This document shows, in pieces, positions 1 to 10,677 of a DNA stretch of 64,000 nt. The stretch's first letter is position 1. Each line of letters begins with the position of its first letter. A program made the translations under genes and the position numbers. Origin of the DNA: Ochotona curzoniae (taxonomy: Eukaryota; Chordata; Mammalia; Lagomorpha; Ochotonidae); NCBI RefSeq assembly GCF_017591425.1, contig NW_024466004.1, positions 35,342,501-35,406,500 on the forward strand, given 5' to 3'. A model generated the notes under the pieces. The model worked only from the letters and a program-made list of their open reading frames with translations, made no database searches and was not told the origin of the DNA.

Positions 1-605
1 AGGACTGATATCTGTAACCATTTTGGAGTAATCTAATATCTTGAGTACTAATTCCTTGAGGCATATTAGAAGGAGAAGGACTGGTGTGGTATAGGAAAGT
101 AACTAATGCTCAAGATACAGACAGAGTGAAGCATCCTGGCACTTATAATACCATTGAGTATCTCCAGAGTTTTCTTCTTTGAAGTGGATTGGCTTAGAGT
201 AGGGAATCAAAATTTCATCACAGTTTTGGAAAGGACCCATGGACTTTTCTGGAGGAAATCATTGATCCTTGGCAGTCAGGTCATTTCATAAACTTGTTTC
301 AATAATTTTTTTCTATAAAATCAGTGATTTTTTTGGAGGGTGATTATTAAAAAACATAATGGAAACTTGTTGTAATACAAAGGGTCAAGGCCTTGGATTA
401 ACATTACAGACAAGGATAGAAAAAATAATGGTATAATTATTACACATGTCAAAAGAACTCTCATCATAAGCACTTCACAAAGACATTAATTCACTGGCGC
501 TTTCCATGTTACTGGCAAATCTACAAAAATTCCAGTGAAAAATATCAGTGTTAGTGTTCAAGTCAGATTTAGATTGAGTTTTAGTCTAATCATAGAAACA
601 ATAGT
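1..605. other. AT-rich stretch without recognised gene or repeat
   Basis: I see no ORF of note, no SINE box structure and no recognisable LINE, LTR or DNA-transposon ends here. Confidence 0.5.
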
Positions 606-621
606 ATCTTTTCTTCTTTTT

Positions 622-948
622 TTAAGATTTATTTATTTTTATTGGAAAGTCATATTTACAGAGTGAATAAGATACAGAGAGAAATATTTTCCATCCACTA
701 GTTCACTCTCCAAGTGGCTGCAATGTCCAGAGCTGAGCTGATCTGAAGCCAGGAGCCAGGAGATTCTTCCAGGTCTCCCATGCAGTGCAGGGTCCCAAGG
801 CTTTGGGCCATCTTCTACTGCTTTTCCAGGCCACAGGCAGGGAGATGGATGGGAAGTGGGGCTGCCGGGATATGAACTGGCACTCATATGGGATCCCGGT
901 GGTGCTAACTGGGACTTTAGCCTCTAGGCTACCGTGAGCCAGGCGCAA
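622..948 (-). mobile_element. CSINE (lagomorph C-repeat SINE), antisense
   Basis: On the plus strand it begins with the complement of the A-rich tail (AAGATTTATTTATTTTTATT). It then shows the conserved pyrimidine-rich, GGGTCCCAAGGCTTTGGGCC and CATATGGGATCCC blocks in reversed order. The tRNA-like head is present but diverged. The ORFs at 639-887 and 703-1158 fall on this element and are not genes. Confidence 0.88.
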
Positions 949-1480
949 TGTCTTCCCTTTATACGTTTCAAGCTTCATTTCTTTACTTGGTCTTTTAAAC
1001 AGTGATCTTACCTTGTTTTTAACTTGAATAAAAAAGAAAATAGATTCATAGGCTTTTTGAAAGCCTAGAGTCCTAATAGACTGGAGATTTGAATCCAGTT
1101 CTGATCCTAACTTGGGCCACTTTCTATGAAACTCATTGAACCACATTTTTGATGACATAGATTTAAAATCTGCCCTCAGTCTAAATCCTCTTTAACAGCA
1201 GAGGATTTAGAACTTGTATAGCTTTGTTCCCTAGAGACAATGTCACAAATAATGATAAGAGTTCCTGGACAAGCCCATTCAATGTTGTACATTCCCAAAA
1301 TGTGCCTAACCAGAGTGATGGCAGCACAAGGGTATTCAAAAATCCATGGAATGTGGAATTAAGCACATGAGTTTCTTCTGGTGGAAGAGATTTGAAGTTC
1401 ACAATCAAAATACACATTTTTCATGTATTATGAAGAATAATCATTTGCACCAAAGTAAACTCATTTTAAATTCTCTCTCT

Positions 1481-1811
1481 GGGCCCGGCACGGTGGCCTA
1501 GCGGCTAAAGTCCTCGCCTTGAATGCGCCAGGATCCTATATGGATGCTGGTTCTAATCCCGGCAGCTCCACTTCCCATCCAGCTCCCTGCTTTGTGGCCT
1601 GGGAAAGCAGTTGAGGATGGCCCAAAGCTTTGGGACCCTGCACCCATGTGGGAAACCCGGAAGAGGTTCCTGGATCCTGGCTTCGGATTGGCGCAGCACC
1701 AGCCATTGTGCTCATATGGGGCGTGAACCATCGGACAGAAGATCTTCCTCTGTCTCTCCTCCTCTCTGTATATCTGACTTTGTAATAAAAATAAATAAAT
1801 CTTAAAAAAAT
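1481..1811 (+). mobile_element. CSINE, full length, young pika-like subfamily
   Basis: It starts GGGCCCGGCACGGTGGCC, the tRNA-derived head with an A-box-like segment (TGGCCTAGCGGCTAAAG) and a B-box-like segment (GGTTCTAATCCC). It then has the CSINE body and an AATAAAAATAAATAAATCTT tail. Imperfect 13-bp target-site duplications flank it (1468-1480 and 1812-1824, AAATTCTCTYTCT). It is one of the least diverged copies and a good anchor for the lagomorph assignment. Confidence 0.93.
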
Positions 1812-2271
1812 AAATTCTCTTTCTCTTGCTTGGGAAACCTTGGAAATAGGGCACATTTGGGTAAACTGTTCTTGCACGTCCATGGCCTTTCCATCCATGC
1901 CCCAACTACCAGGGCAAAGCTGTAAACTCCAATCATCATTAGACTTCACATGTTACTCATTGGGATGATAATTTTATGTGTCAACAGGCTAGGCCATATT
2001 ACCCAGATATTGAATACAACGTGTTTTTATGAAGGTATCTATTAGATAGGAAAGACATTTAAATCAGTCGAATTTGTTATCTACTACAATGTGAGTCATC
2101 CTGATCCCATCAATGGAAGGCATTAAAAGAGAAAGGCTCACCTTCCCGAACTGAGAATTCAGCCAGAAGACTGCCTTGAATTCAACCTTGAACTCTCCTT
2201 CAGTCTCCAGATTGTTGACCCATTCTACAGTGTTTGAAGGCAATAAACCTCCACAATCCTGTAAGCCATTT

Positions 2272-2596
2272 AAAAAAAATTATTGGAAAAGAACACTGAC
2301 AGAGAGAAGGAAAGACAGAGAAAAAGATCTTCCAGCTGCCAGTTCACTCCCTAAGTGACCACAACAACTGGAGCTGAGTTCAGCTGCAGCCAGGAGCCAG
2401 GCACCAGGAGATTCGTCCAGGTGTCTCATGAGGGTGCAGGGTCCCAAGGGTTTGAGTCATCTTTGAATGCTTTCCTGGGGCACAGGCAGGGAGCTGTAAG
2501 GGAAGCAGAGCAGCTAGGACATGAACCAGTGCCCATATGGGATCCTGGTACATACAAAGAGAGGACTATAGCCAATAGGCTACCATGCTGGGCCCT
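2272..2596 (-). mobile_element. CSINE nested inside the MLT2-like LTR
   Basis: This is an antisense CSINE ending in GCTGGGCCC. Its flanking duplications (2260-2271 TGTAAGCCATTT and 2597-2608 TGTGAGCCAATT) differ at two positions. They restore the LTR sequence when the SINE is removed. Confidence 0.88.
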
Positions 2597-2800
2597 TGTG
2601 AGCCAATTCTTTAAGCTAGTCTTTCACACACACCCACCAGCCCAAAGACATACAGAATCACAAGAATACTTGAAAAGGCTTCATTAAAAAAGAATTAAAA
2701 GACAAATTTATTTTGATGCAAACCATTTTAATTCCATACGTATTTTTCATAATATTCATTCTCTATTAACTTTCTGAAGATCTTCTCTTATATAAAGTTA

Positions 2801-2802
<2 letters not shown>

Positions 2803-2835
<33 letters not shown>
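2803..2835. repeat. (TG)n microsatellite
   Basis: An almost pure TG run of about 16 units, lying in the MLT2-like LTR. Confidence 0.95.
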
Positions 2836-2838
<3 letters not shown>

Positions 2839-3024
2839 CACAGAATTCAGCCCTTTTGTTTATTTGTTTCCCTGGAGAACCATGACTGCTACATTCTTTC
2901 ACAACTGATTGCAGCTTGTCCATATGGGGACAGAGTTAGAACTAGCCTGTAATGAGCGGTAGTCATTCAGCTTTTCAGAAATTCTTTGTTTTGTGAAGAA
3001 AGATTTCTGTTAATGGAAGAATAC

Positions 3025-3480
3025 TCAGAGCCAGTTAAAATTTCCATCTGTGCTAAAATACTCTGGTAGTTGAGAAGAATTGACACCGCAGTCATGTAGA
3101 AAGGCCAACTCAGTCTGAATAGCTGACCCTGTCAACGCTGCCACCATGCCTTTGCGCTTGCTAGCCTGTGCGGTGGAGGGATTTCTTGGATTCTTTGCTG
3201 TCATAGAAGTACTGGTGCAGATGTGTGCCTGTCCCTGTTGTTCACCAAACCCACTGTACCCACACATGCTGGATTTAGTATTTAGACTCATTCAGTGCTT
3301 CAGTTCCACCAGTCCATACCTTCCTCTTCAGCTGTGAAATTCCGAATGATGGGTCTAGGAATGACTACCTTCTCTCGGAGCTCACTGTTTTCCGCTCTTC
3401 ACAGCCATCACTCTTTCCTCTGAACTTCCATCGTGCTCATCGACTACATACTTGGTATTTTCAAACGCTGCTTTCATTAC
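3025..3480 (-). pseudogene. Possible processed-pseudogene remnant, unidentified
   Basis: The minus strand from about 3480 to 3025 reads as coding-like sequence over several short frames. One run begins near 3480 with MKAAFENTKYVVDEHDGSSE. A frame-shifted run follows with EKVVIPRP..RNFTAEEEGMDWW. An 88-residue open frame (3291-3025) is rich in S, T and K and ends PEYFSTDGNFNWL. The frames do not join, and stops separate them. I see no poly(A) tail or target-site duplication, and I cannot name the parent gene. It may be chance, but the composition is unlike the AT-rich surroundings. Confidence 0.35.
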
Positions 3481-3721
3481 AAGTTAACACTTCATGTTTG
3501 CCTGTCTTCCTCAGGTAGTTGGCCGGTTTTTTCAATATAATGACTGTGGTTGATACAGTTCTTTGCATCCTATAGTTTATGGTATGAATATATAACTTAT
3601 ACTCAGTATTAAAAATTTTCATGATTTTTTAAATAGATCATGGAAAACATGATTGAGAATAAAAGTAAGTAATGGAATCTGAACTCAGATATAAAGATTA
3701 ATATTTCAATTTCTAGAGTTT

Positions 3722-4030
3722 AAATAGTTATTTATTTTTCTTGGACAGGCAGATCTACAGAGAGAAGCAGAGACAGAGAGAAAGATCTCCCATCCATTGA
3801 TTCACTTCCCAAGTAGCCACAACACCTGGAGCTGAGGAAATTCAAAGCCAGGAGCTTCTTTCAGGTCTCTCATGTGAGTGCAGGGTCCTAAGCCTTTGGG
3901 CTGTCTTTTACTGCCTTCCCCAGCCACAGTCAGGGAGTTGGATGGGAAGTAGAGCAAGCAGGGCACAAATTGGCACTCATATGGGATCCTGGTGTGTGCA
4001 AGGTGAGGATTAGCCACTGCACCAAGCCTT
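3722..4030 (-). mobile_element. CSINE, antisense, diverged
   Basis: Recognisable by AGAGAAAGATCTCCCATCC, CAGGGTCCTAAGCCTTTGGG, GGGAGTTGGATGGGAAGTAG and CATATGGGATCCTGG in CSINE reverse order. The 5' tRNA-like head is decayed. Confidence 0.85.
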
Positions 4031-4850
4031 CTAGTGTTTACCATTGTGTGCATCACATAGAGACAAAATTCTGTAACTGAAGCAGCATAGCCTAAACTCT
4101 GATGATACAGGAAGTTATATGAGATAGGCTTACCAATAATGTTGTGATAGGACTTCATTGGGTAAGTTTCCCAGGATTTCCATCTAAAGCAGCTGTATTT
4201 TCTTAAATAATCATTAAGAAAAAGAATCAACCAATAAGTGATATTCATCGAGTTGTGGTCAACAGGTCCTCCAACTGGACTTATTCCAGACATTTCTTTC
4301 CACAGTGAAAAAAAATTACAATGGGAGCATCAAAGGAATCGCTGAAGCAGGATTTATTTAATAAGTCAAAGTGAAGACAAGTATGTGAGAGAGAAAGGGA
4401 ATGGACAAACAGTCAAGGCACAAAAGTGAATCTCCCCTATATCATCAAAGTGTGAGCCATCCTGTTATGCTACTGGATGAGAAACATTGTAGTTTTTGGG
4501 GTGTAGCTTCATACAATATTTCAAACAGGACAGAGTTTGCAGTGGGGGTTTGAGTACTGCTCATTTCTGCAGCCTTTGTTGAAAATATCTCAAGTCATGG
4601 CATGAGCAGCAAGATTGGAGTGGGAGTGCCTTCATACGAGCTGTCAAAGCTCAGCTCCTCCCTCCAGCCACCTGCCTTCTCATATGAATCATTTGGATAA
4701 TAATGGTTTCTTTATACTACACACTAAAGTTCAGACCGTTTTAACAGTTGATTCTTTTTTAATTAGAAAGTGGAAATGGATATATAACAACCCTCTGGAA
4801 GATATGTTCTAAAATTATATGTAACTACTTGAAAATCTAAAAATTCTGCA
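4031..4850. other. No recognised gene or repeat
   Basis: AT-rich sequence. The minus-strand ORF 3802-4293 starts in this stretch and runs into the flanking SINE. It resembles no protein I know. Confidence 0.45.
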
Positions 4851-4851
4851 T

Positions 4852-5200
4852 GCAGGGGCTGCAGTTGTGGAGCAACAGGTTGAGCCACTGCTTGTGACAG
4901 CAGCATCTCAGATTACTGTAGTGTCAGTTGGAAAACTAGATGCTCCGCTTCTCACCCAGCTACCTGCTGATGTTCTTGGGAAAGCAGCAGAAGAGGTCCA
5001 ATTGCTTAGGTCCAGCCACCTACCAGAGAGAGCCAAATGCATCTCTGAGCTCTTGGCTTCAGCCTGACCCATTACAGATCATGTGGCCATCTGGGGGAAT
5101 AAACCAGTATATCTCTCTTTTTTTTTTTTGTCTCTCCCTGTCACTCTGCTTGTCACATAATAAATACATATTTCACATAAATAAATGCTTGTTTTAAAAA
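4852..5200 (+). mobile_element. CSINE, older subfamily
   Basis: A head of GGGGCTGCAGTTGTGGAGCA is followed by GTTCTTGGGAAAGCAGCAGAAG, a TCTCTCTTTTTTTTTTTGTCTC tract and an ATAAATAAATGC tail. Its diagnostic positions (CAGCAGAAGAGGTCC) are the rabbit-like older CSINE type. It therefore probably predates the pika-type copies. Confidence 0.82.
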
Positions 5201-5234
5201 TTTTGTGTACATATTGAAAACCGAATATCTTTTT

Positions 5235-5380
5235 AAAAATTTTCTTTTCGTTATTTGGAAAGTAAAGTAACAGAGAAAGACGGTAGACTGACAGAATAAT
5301 CTTCCATCTAATGGTTTACTTGCCAAATGGCCAAAACAGCTAGGGCTGCATCAGGTTAAAGCCAGAAGCCAGGATTCTTA
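5235..5380 (-). mobile_element. CSINE fragment, antisense, 5'-truncated
   Basis: The tail and body segment (TTATTTGGAAAGTAAAG .. GAATAATCTTCCATC .. GCCAGAAGCCAGGA) stops where an alternating TG/CA tract begins. Confidence 0.75.
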
Positions 5381-5419
5381 TGTGTGTGTGTGCGTGCTCA
5401 TGTGCACACACATGCATGC
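5378..5419. repeat. Alternating purine-pyrimidine tract with inverted repeat
   Basis: TG, CG and CA dinucleotides alternate, with the self-complementary core CATGTGCACACACATG. It may adopt Z-DNA or a hairpin. Confidence 0.7.
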
Positions 5420-5574
5420 TCTATGGCAAATTTTTCTCACCAACAATCGAAAAATGCCAATGTTTTCTCAGACTGTACTTTAAATTAAGCAAACATGTTT
5501 GTCAGGAACACCAGTCACTTAATAAATGATACTTTTAAATGAATTACCTACCGGTCACTCTTATCATAAAGCCT

Positions 5575-5690
5575 CTTAAATGCAAGCTTCCTAAGGTCAG
5601 GGGGGCGTGTTTATTTTGTCCATTGCTGCATGCTGAGTACCTGGAACAATATATGGCACATACTGTAATTTTAATATCTGTTTCATGAGC
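5575..5690 (+). mobile_element. L2/MIR-type 3' end
   Basis: The order of segments CAAGCTTCCTAAGGTCAGGG .. GTTTATTTTGTCCATTGCTG .. GAGTACCTGGAACAATATAT .. GGCACATACT matches the conserved 3' terminus of ancient mammalian L2 elements. Confidence 0.62.
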
Positions 5691-6454
5691 TAATGGGAAG
5701 AGCACTAAAAATCTGAGATAAGTAAGACTATTTATTCAGTTAGTCAACAAATGTATGAAAATTATCTAATTTCATAGTGCCAAACCAATATCAAAGCAAG
5801 ACACTGTACCTAGCTCGTCTTCCCCTTGCTTTCCACAACAGTAATTAGCAGTGCTAACTGAGCTGCAGTGACAGGAAGGCTGAATGCATTGCCTGTGGCA
5901 CAGCATTATAAACTGATATAACCCTTTTGAAAAAACAACATAGTGGAATGAATCAGGACCGTAAATGCTCATATCTCATGAATCTAGTAATTTTCTTTCT
6001 GATCCAGATCAGATCATCAAAAATAATTCTAAATATAAAAAGGCTGCTATGCACAGGTCCATGCTATCATATTATTTGTAGTAGATAGAAAGCGATCTAA
6101 ATGTGGGAATGTGGGTATAGGTTGTGCTACACCCACTGAAAGAGATAGTTTGCAGCTATTAACTCCAGTTTTTGAAAATGTATGAATATACAATATGATG
6201 TTCAGGAAAAAAGCAATAAAAATTTAAATATATGAAAATGGATACATTTATTGTGGATATCTTGCACACTAATTTATTCATTAATATAATTCTGTCATTA
6301 CAACCATGATTATGAAATAACTATGTAACCACCAAGGTGAATGCAATGAATCAAAAAAAATATACAATTGTTACAAGTGATTTTGCTTAGACAAATGGGG
6401 ACAAATGGGAATTTTCCTTTTTTAATCTTTTGCTTACTTTTTTTCAAGAAAAAA
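5691..6454. other. No recognised gene or repeat
   Basis: AT-rich. The 66-codon minus ORF 5772-5972 has no recognisable motif. Confidence 0.45.
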
Positions 6455-6762
6455 AGATTGCTTTTATTTTTATTAGAAAGGTTGATTTACTGAGAGATAA
6501 AGGGAAAGATCTCTCATCTGCTGGTTCATTCCCCCAGTGGCTGCAATAGCTGAAGCTGAGACAATTTTGAAACCAGGATCCAGGAGCTTCTTCTAGGTCT
6601 CCCACACAGCTGCAGGCTCACAAGGCTTTCGGCCATCCTCTACTGCATTCCCTGTCCACAAGCAGGGAGTTAGATAAGAGCTGGAGCATCTATAACTGGC
6701 TCCCATATGGGATCCCAGCACATGAATAGTGAGGAGTTAGCCATTGAGCCATTGTGCTGGGC
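6455..6762 (-). mobile_element. CSINE, antisense
   Basis: It contains TTTATTTTTATTAGAAAGG, CATCTGCTGGTTCATTCCCC, TAGGTCTCCCACACAGCTG, CATATGGGATCCCAGC and the end GTGCTGGGCC in CSINE reverse order. Confidence 0.88.
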
Positions 6763-7071
6763 CTTCTTTTGTTCACTTTCTGAATTTCACAGATTTTCCT
6801 TAGTAAAGATTGACTAATATTATATTATAATGGAAATTTTTACTCTTTTTCTTCAACATCTATTATCTTTCATATTTTGTGAACTATGTAGAACAAAGAG
6901 AATGTATTTAGCTGCCCACCAAGCTGATGATTTTTCAGCAAAGCTAATGTAATATTGTTGTTGCTTTTGCTCTTTGCTAAAAACATAAAGGTCCTATTCT
7001 TAGCATTGTACTACAAAAAATGCCCACGGAAAAACTTTGTCATTTTTGTCATTGGTTGGAAAAACTAGTTT

Positions 7072-7300
7072 AGGTTCTAGTGTTGTAACACAGCAAGATA
7101 AACCACTGATTGCAATGCCAGCATCCACTATAGAAGTGCTGGTTCAAGTCCTGGCTGCTCCACTTCCAAGCCAGCTCCCTGTTAATGTCCTTGGGAAGTC
7201 AGTTTAAGATGAATCAAGTGCTTGGGCCTCTACCATTCTTCTGGGAGACTAAGATGGAATTCCTGCTTCCTGGTTTTACCTGGTCCCAGTCAGTGACAAC
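7072..7300 (+). mobile_element. CSINE, older subfamily, 3'-truncated
   Basis: The tRNA-like head TTCTAGTGTTGTAACACAGC, a GGTTCAAGTCC B-box-like motif and the CCTGGCTGCTCCACTTCC body are visible. The terminal third and tail are missing. Confidence 0.75.
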
Positions 7301-8787
7301 CTTATAATTGCTTTCTAAAACCACTGCGTGTATAAATGCTTTTGTACAACCTATAAATTTTAAATACGTAATATTTTGTTCTGTTTTCTGATCAGACATA
7401 AAAAATATGCCCTAATAAGATAATAAGTTAGGAGACTTTCATTAGTATTTAATTGTGAGTACTGTGAGAATAAAATGCTTTTCATTTTTAAGCTGCAAAT
7501 GAACACATCAGGAATTCTCATTGGGATTTAGTGGGTTTTATGTTACTTTCTAAAGTTTGCTTAGTAGTTTGTTTATAAATAAATACTAAAAGCATTAACA
7601 GGAGGGGAGGACAGGTTTGGCTTAGGCATGTATTATGCAAGCATCAGTAACCTGAAACTTTTTTTAAGCATTTGAACAAGATCCCCAAGAGCATTTTAGG
7701 AGTGAATAAGTGTGAATTTCCCAAGATATTTGTATGAGATATAAACTCGGTGTGGTGGCACCAGAGAATCAGCAGAAACAGCAGCTCTTAAATTCACAAA
7801 ATAGCCTGACAACTGCTACACAGAGTCTGCCTCTGAGAAAATGAAATAGACTGAAGCCATACTATTGTCCAAGATAATTCCATCACTTTTTCCAGTTCCA
7901 TAGAGCCATTTGGATATTTTTATGTGCACAAATGTGCCATCTGCAAACAATTAGTTTTATGTATTTCTTTCCAATCCTTTTAAACTTTCTTTTCCTTTGC
8001 CTTGCTATGAAACCATGAACAACAAAGGACTCACCTCCCTTGCCTAACAGAAAGCTTCCCTTAATTGTCATACTAACAGCCCATAATACTCAATTACCTG
8101 CCTATTGCATAGTTAATCTGCTATCTTGTAATTGCTGTCATTGCTAAAAATCTGAGGTTTCTTTCAGAAATTAAAAGAATGGGCCACAGTCAGAATTGTG
8201 ACTGGAGGCTGTACAGATAAACTCAAACGCAAAGGAGTGTTAACCCTATGGTTATTATTGCATGAAATGCCATAGCTTCAGTGACAATTCGGCAGCCATC
8301 TCTGAACACACAGTGCATTCAGAGGCATGGCTTATGAATTCACACACTCAGAGAACTTTCCACATCTCTTTTCTCAATACCTGTTATGTTCTGTCACTTA
8401 CTATTTTTACCCAGTTATATCCTAATGCCCTAATTCCACAAATTCCAAAACACCCTTCTAATTGGGAAGATGGATTTGAGTTATGCAGGTTTTGTTTTCC
8501 CCATATCACAGATCTGTAATATTAATTTCTTTCTCCAAAGATGTACCTGGTGTTTTTCTAATACTATTATATATGCAAGTGGAATATGCCTGTTGCTTGC
8601 TAACAATTGTGCTCACTTGAATACAGTGTTTAGTAGGAGTGGTAATCCTGAACACAGAGAGGAGACACTCAGTACTTTATCACACTGTATGGTATTTCAG
8701 TATTTGCGATGGAATTCCTTATAGATTAGAGAAGCTTCCTTTGTTCCTAGGCTGCTAGAAAATGTTTTGGTTTTTTGTTTGCTTGTT
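7301..8787. other. No recognised gene or repeat
   Basis: About 1.5 kb of AT-rich unique-looking DNA. The ORFs at 7883-8071, 8262-8519 and 8470-8724 are short, lack recognisable domains and have no conserved context. Confidence 0.45.
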
Positions 8788-9060
8788 TTTAAGATTTATT
8801 TATTTTATTTCAAAGAGTCACAGAGAGGCTGAAAGAGCGAAAAAGAGAGACATCTTCCTTCCGGTTCACTTCCTAAATGGCCACAATGGTCTGGGCTGGT
8901 CTGAAGCTGGGAGCGAGGAGCTACTTCTGCGTCTCTCACGTGGTTGTAGGGGCCCAAGCACTCTGCTGCTTTTCCAAATCATATGCAGGGACTTGGATCA
9001 AAAGTCAAGCCGCCAGGACACAAAAGGTCACCCATATGGGATACCAACATTGCAGCTCCC
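8788..9060 (-). mobile_element. CSINE, antisense, head truncated
   Basis: It starts with AAGATTTATTTATTTTATTT, continues through the CSINE body and reaches CATATGGGATACCAACATTG. The tRNA-like head beyond that is missing. Confidence 0.82.
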
Positions 9061-9869
9061 CTGTTTTTCCTTTTAAAAGGAAACTGTGAATGGGCATTGA
9101 ATTTCATCAAAAACATTTCCTTATTAAATAATTATTTTACCTTTTATCCTTTAAGTATCATGAATTGTATTAGTTGGACTTTGGATGTTAGTGAGCTTTG
9201 TATTGTTGAAACAAATCTAACATTGGTCTGTGTACTGTTCTTTTCTTGTAATATCCTTGTCAGATTTGTTTTCAAGATAATAATACACAATTAAGTAAAG
9301 AAAAAAAATCAGTTATTCTTTTCAACTTTCTGAAAGAATTTGGAAATATTTGTGTTATTTTTTTCCCTAAATATTTGGAACAACTCCTTGCTGAAGTCAT
9401 TTGAGTCTGGGCATTGCATGTGCATGTTTGGGGGTTAGTGGGCATGGTGACGGAATGGGAGGATTCTTGCAATACACGCTCAATTTTATTATTTGACGTA
9501 TTATTGTTGCTTTCCTATTTCTTCCCTGGATCATTAACAGAAAGTTACTTTATGGTAAGTGTTCAGAAGTTACTTGGATTACTTTTTAACTATTCCTCAT
9601 CCTCTCAATGTGGTTATGTTAATCCTTTGACAAAGAGCAGTATCACTAGTTTCAATTCTAATTTTGTTTAAGGTCATTCTCACCATTTTTTGATGTTTGG
9701 CTTTGTTTTTAGATTTGTTTATTTTGTTTTTGAATACAAGAAATAGTAATATGGTTATAAATGTTACATACATATGAAAAGTTCTTTTCTAAGAATTGTC
9801 TTTTCCCCTGTTATTTCTATCCTATTCTCATTTGTCTTTTTGTATGTCTCTCTCATTCCTCTTTTTTTA
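9061..9869. other. No confident gene or repeat
   Basis: T-rich sequence; some of it may be further decayed L1 continuous with the next feature. Confidence 0.4.
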
Positions 9870-10530
9870 AATAACACACAAAACAGCACAATATGGTCTT
9901 TTGCACTTTTTCTTTCACTTTAAATCATTTAATATCAGTTCATAAAGATCTCCATTAGATATAGATGCATAGTACTCAATCTTGTGGGTGTACTATTTAT
10001 TTACCCATCCTCCAAAGTACCAGCATTTTAGTGTCTTTGATACAGCTTTGTCACCATGTGGTTTACTATTCTACAAAGTGCTTCCTCAGGGTAATTTCTC
10101 AGAAATGTGTCTTGTTAGATCAAAAGGTAAATTTATCCAGGGCCCAGCACGGTGGCGCAAGTGGTTAAGGTCCTCCCCTTGAACGCCCAGGATCCCATAT
10201 GGGCGCCGGTTCTATCCCGGCAGCCCCGCTTCCCTTCCAGCTCCCTGCCTGTGGCCCTGGAAAGCAGTCCAGGACAGCCTGAAGCTTGGGACCCTGCACC
10301 CGCGCGGGAGAACCGGAAGTCTCCTGGCTTTGGATCAGCATAGCATTGGCCATTGTGCTCACTTGGGGAGTGAATCATCGGACAGAAGATCTTCCTCTCT
10401 GTCTCTCCTCTCTGTATATCCGCCTTTTCAATAAAAAAATAATAATAATAAAAAAAAGGTAAATTTGTGTGTGGTTTTGTTATACATGTCCAAAATTCTT
10501 TCCACTTTTATTCCCACCAAAAATGCAGAA
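9870..10530 (-). mobile_element. Ancient L1 3' region (L1M-like), antisense, split by a CSINE
   Basis: The plus strand reads as the complement of an old L1 3' region. The segments in order are AGTTCATAAAGATCTCCATT, GATGCATAGTACTCAATCTTG, GGTGTACTATTTATTTACCC and CTTGTTAGATCAAAAGG. After the SINE it continues with CAAAATTCTTTCC..TTATTCCCACCAAAAATG. The CSINE at about 10139-10453 interrupts it cleanly, with duplicated AAAAGGTAAATTT. Confidence 0.7.
10139..10453 (+). mobile_element. CSINE, full length, young
   Basis: It has a near-consensus head (GGGCCCAGCACGGTGGCGCA), B-box GGTTCTATCCC and an AATAAAAAAATAATAATAAT tail. Perfect 13-bp target-site duplications (AAAAGGTAAATTT, 10122-10134 and 10454-10466) flank it in the old L1. 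Confidence 0.93.
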
Positions 10531-10544
10531 ATATCTGAGTTGAA

Positions 10545-10663
10545 GACAGAAGCTTCAGCCCAGTCTCTCACACGGGTGCAGGGTCCCAAGGCTTTGAGTC
10601 AGCCTCAACTGCTTTCCCAGGCCACAAGCAGGGAGCAGGAAGAGAAGTGGAACAGGCAGGATT
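10545..10663 (-). mobile_element. Antisense CSINE, left half, split by copy A
   Basis: The CSINE body (GTGCAGGGTCCCAAGGCTTT, AGCAGGGAGCAGGAAGAG) runs up to ACCGGTGTTCA. There the 1.23-kb insertion starts. The element resumes at 11922. Confidence 0.85.
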
Positions 10664-10677
10664 AAAACCGGTGTTCA
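10664..10677. repeat. Target-site duplication, left copy
   Basis: AAAACCGGTGTTCA directly follows TT (site TT/AAAA). It recurs at 11908-11921 as AAAACCAGTGTTCA, with one mismatch. Confidence 0.85.

Larger units (their letters stand above)
1965..2892 (+). mobile_element. MLT2-like solo LTR (ERVL class), split by a CSINE
   Basis: The left end GATAATTTTATGTGTCAAC, the CCTTGAATTCAACC-type middle, the segment AAACCTCCACAATCCTGTAAGCC and the right end CCCTGGAGAACCATGACTGC match my recollection of MLT2-type ERVL LTRs. A CSINE lies inside (2272-2596), and a TG microsatellite has expanded near the 3' end. No ERVL internal region is adjacent, so it is read as a solo LTR. The family name is from memory; a repeat-library search would settle it. 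Confidence 0.72.

Noticed and set aside
703..1158. 151-codon minus-strand frame
   Set aside because: Much of it is the antisense CSINE plus flanking sequence. CSINE-derived frames of this kind recur at every copy.
1481..1811. tRNA gene, from pol III A/B-box-like sequence
   Set aside because: The boxes belong to the tRNA-derived head of the CSINE. No cloverleaf with a proper anticodon arm and acceptor pairing forms.
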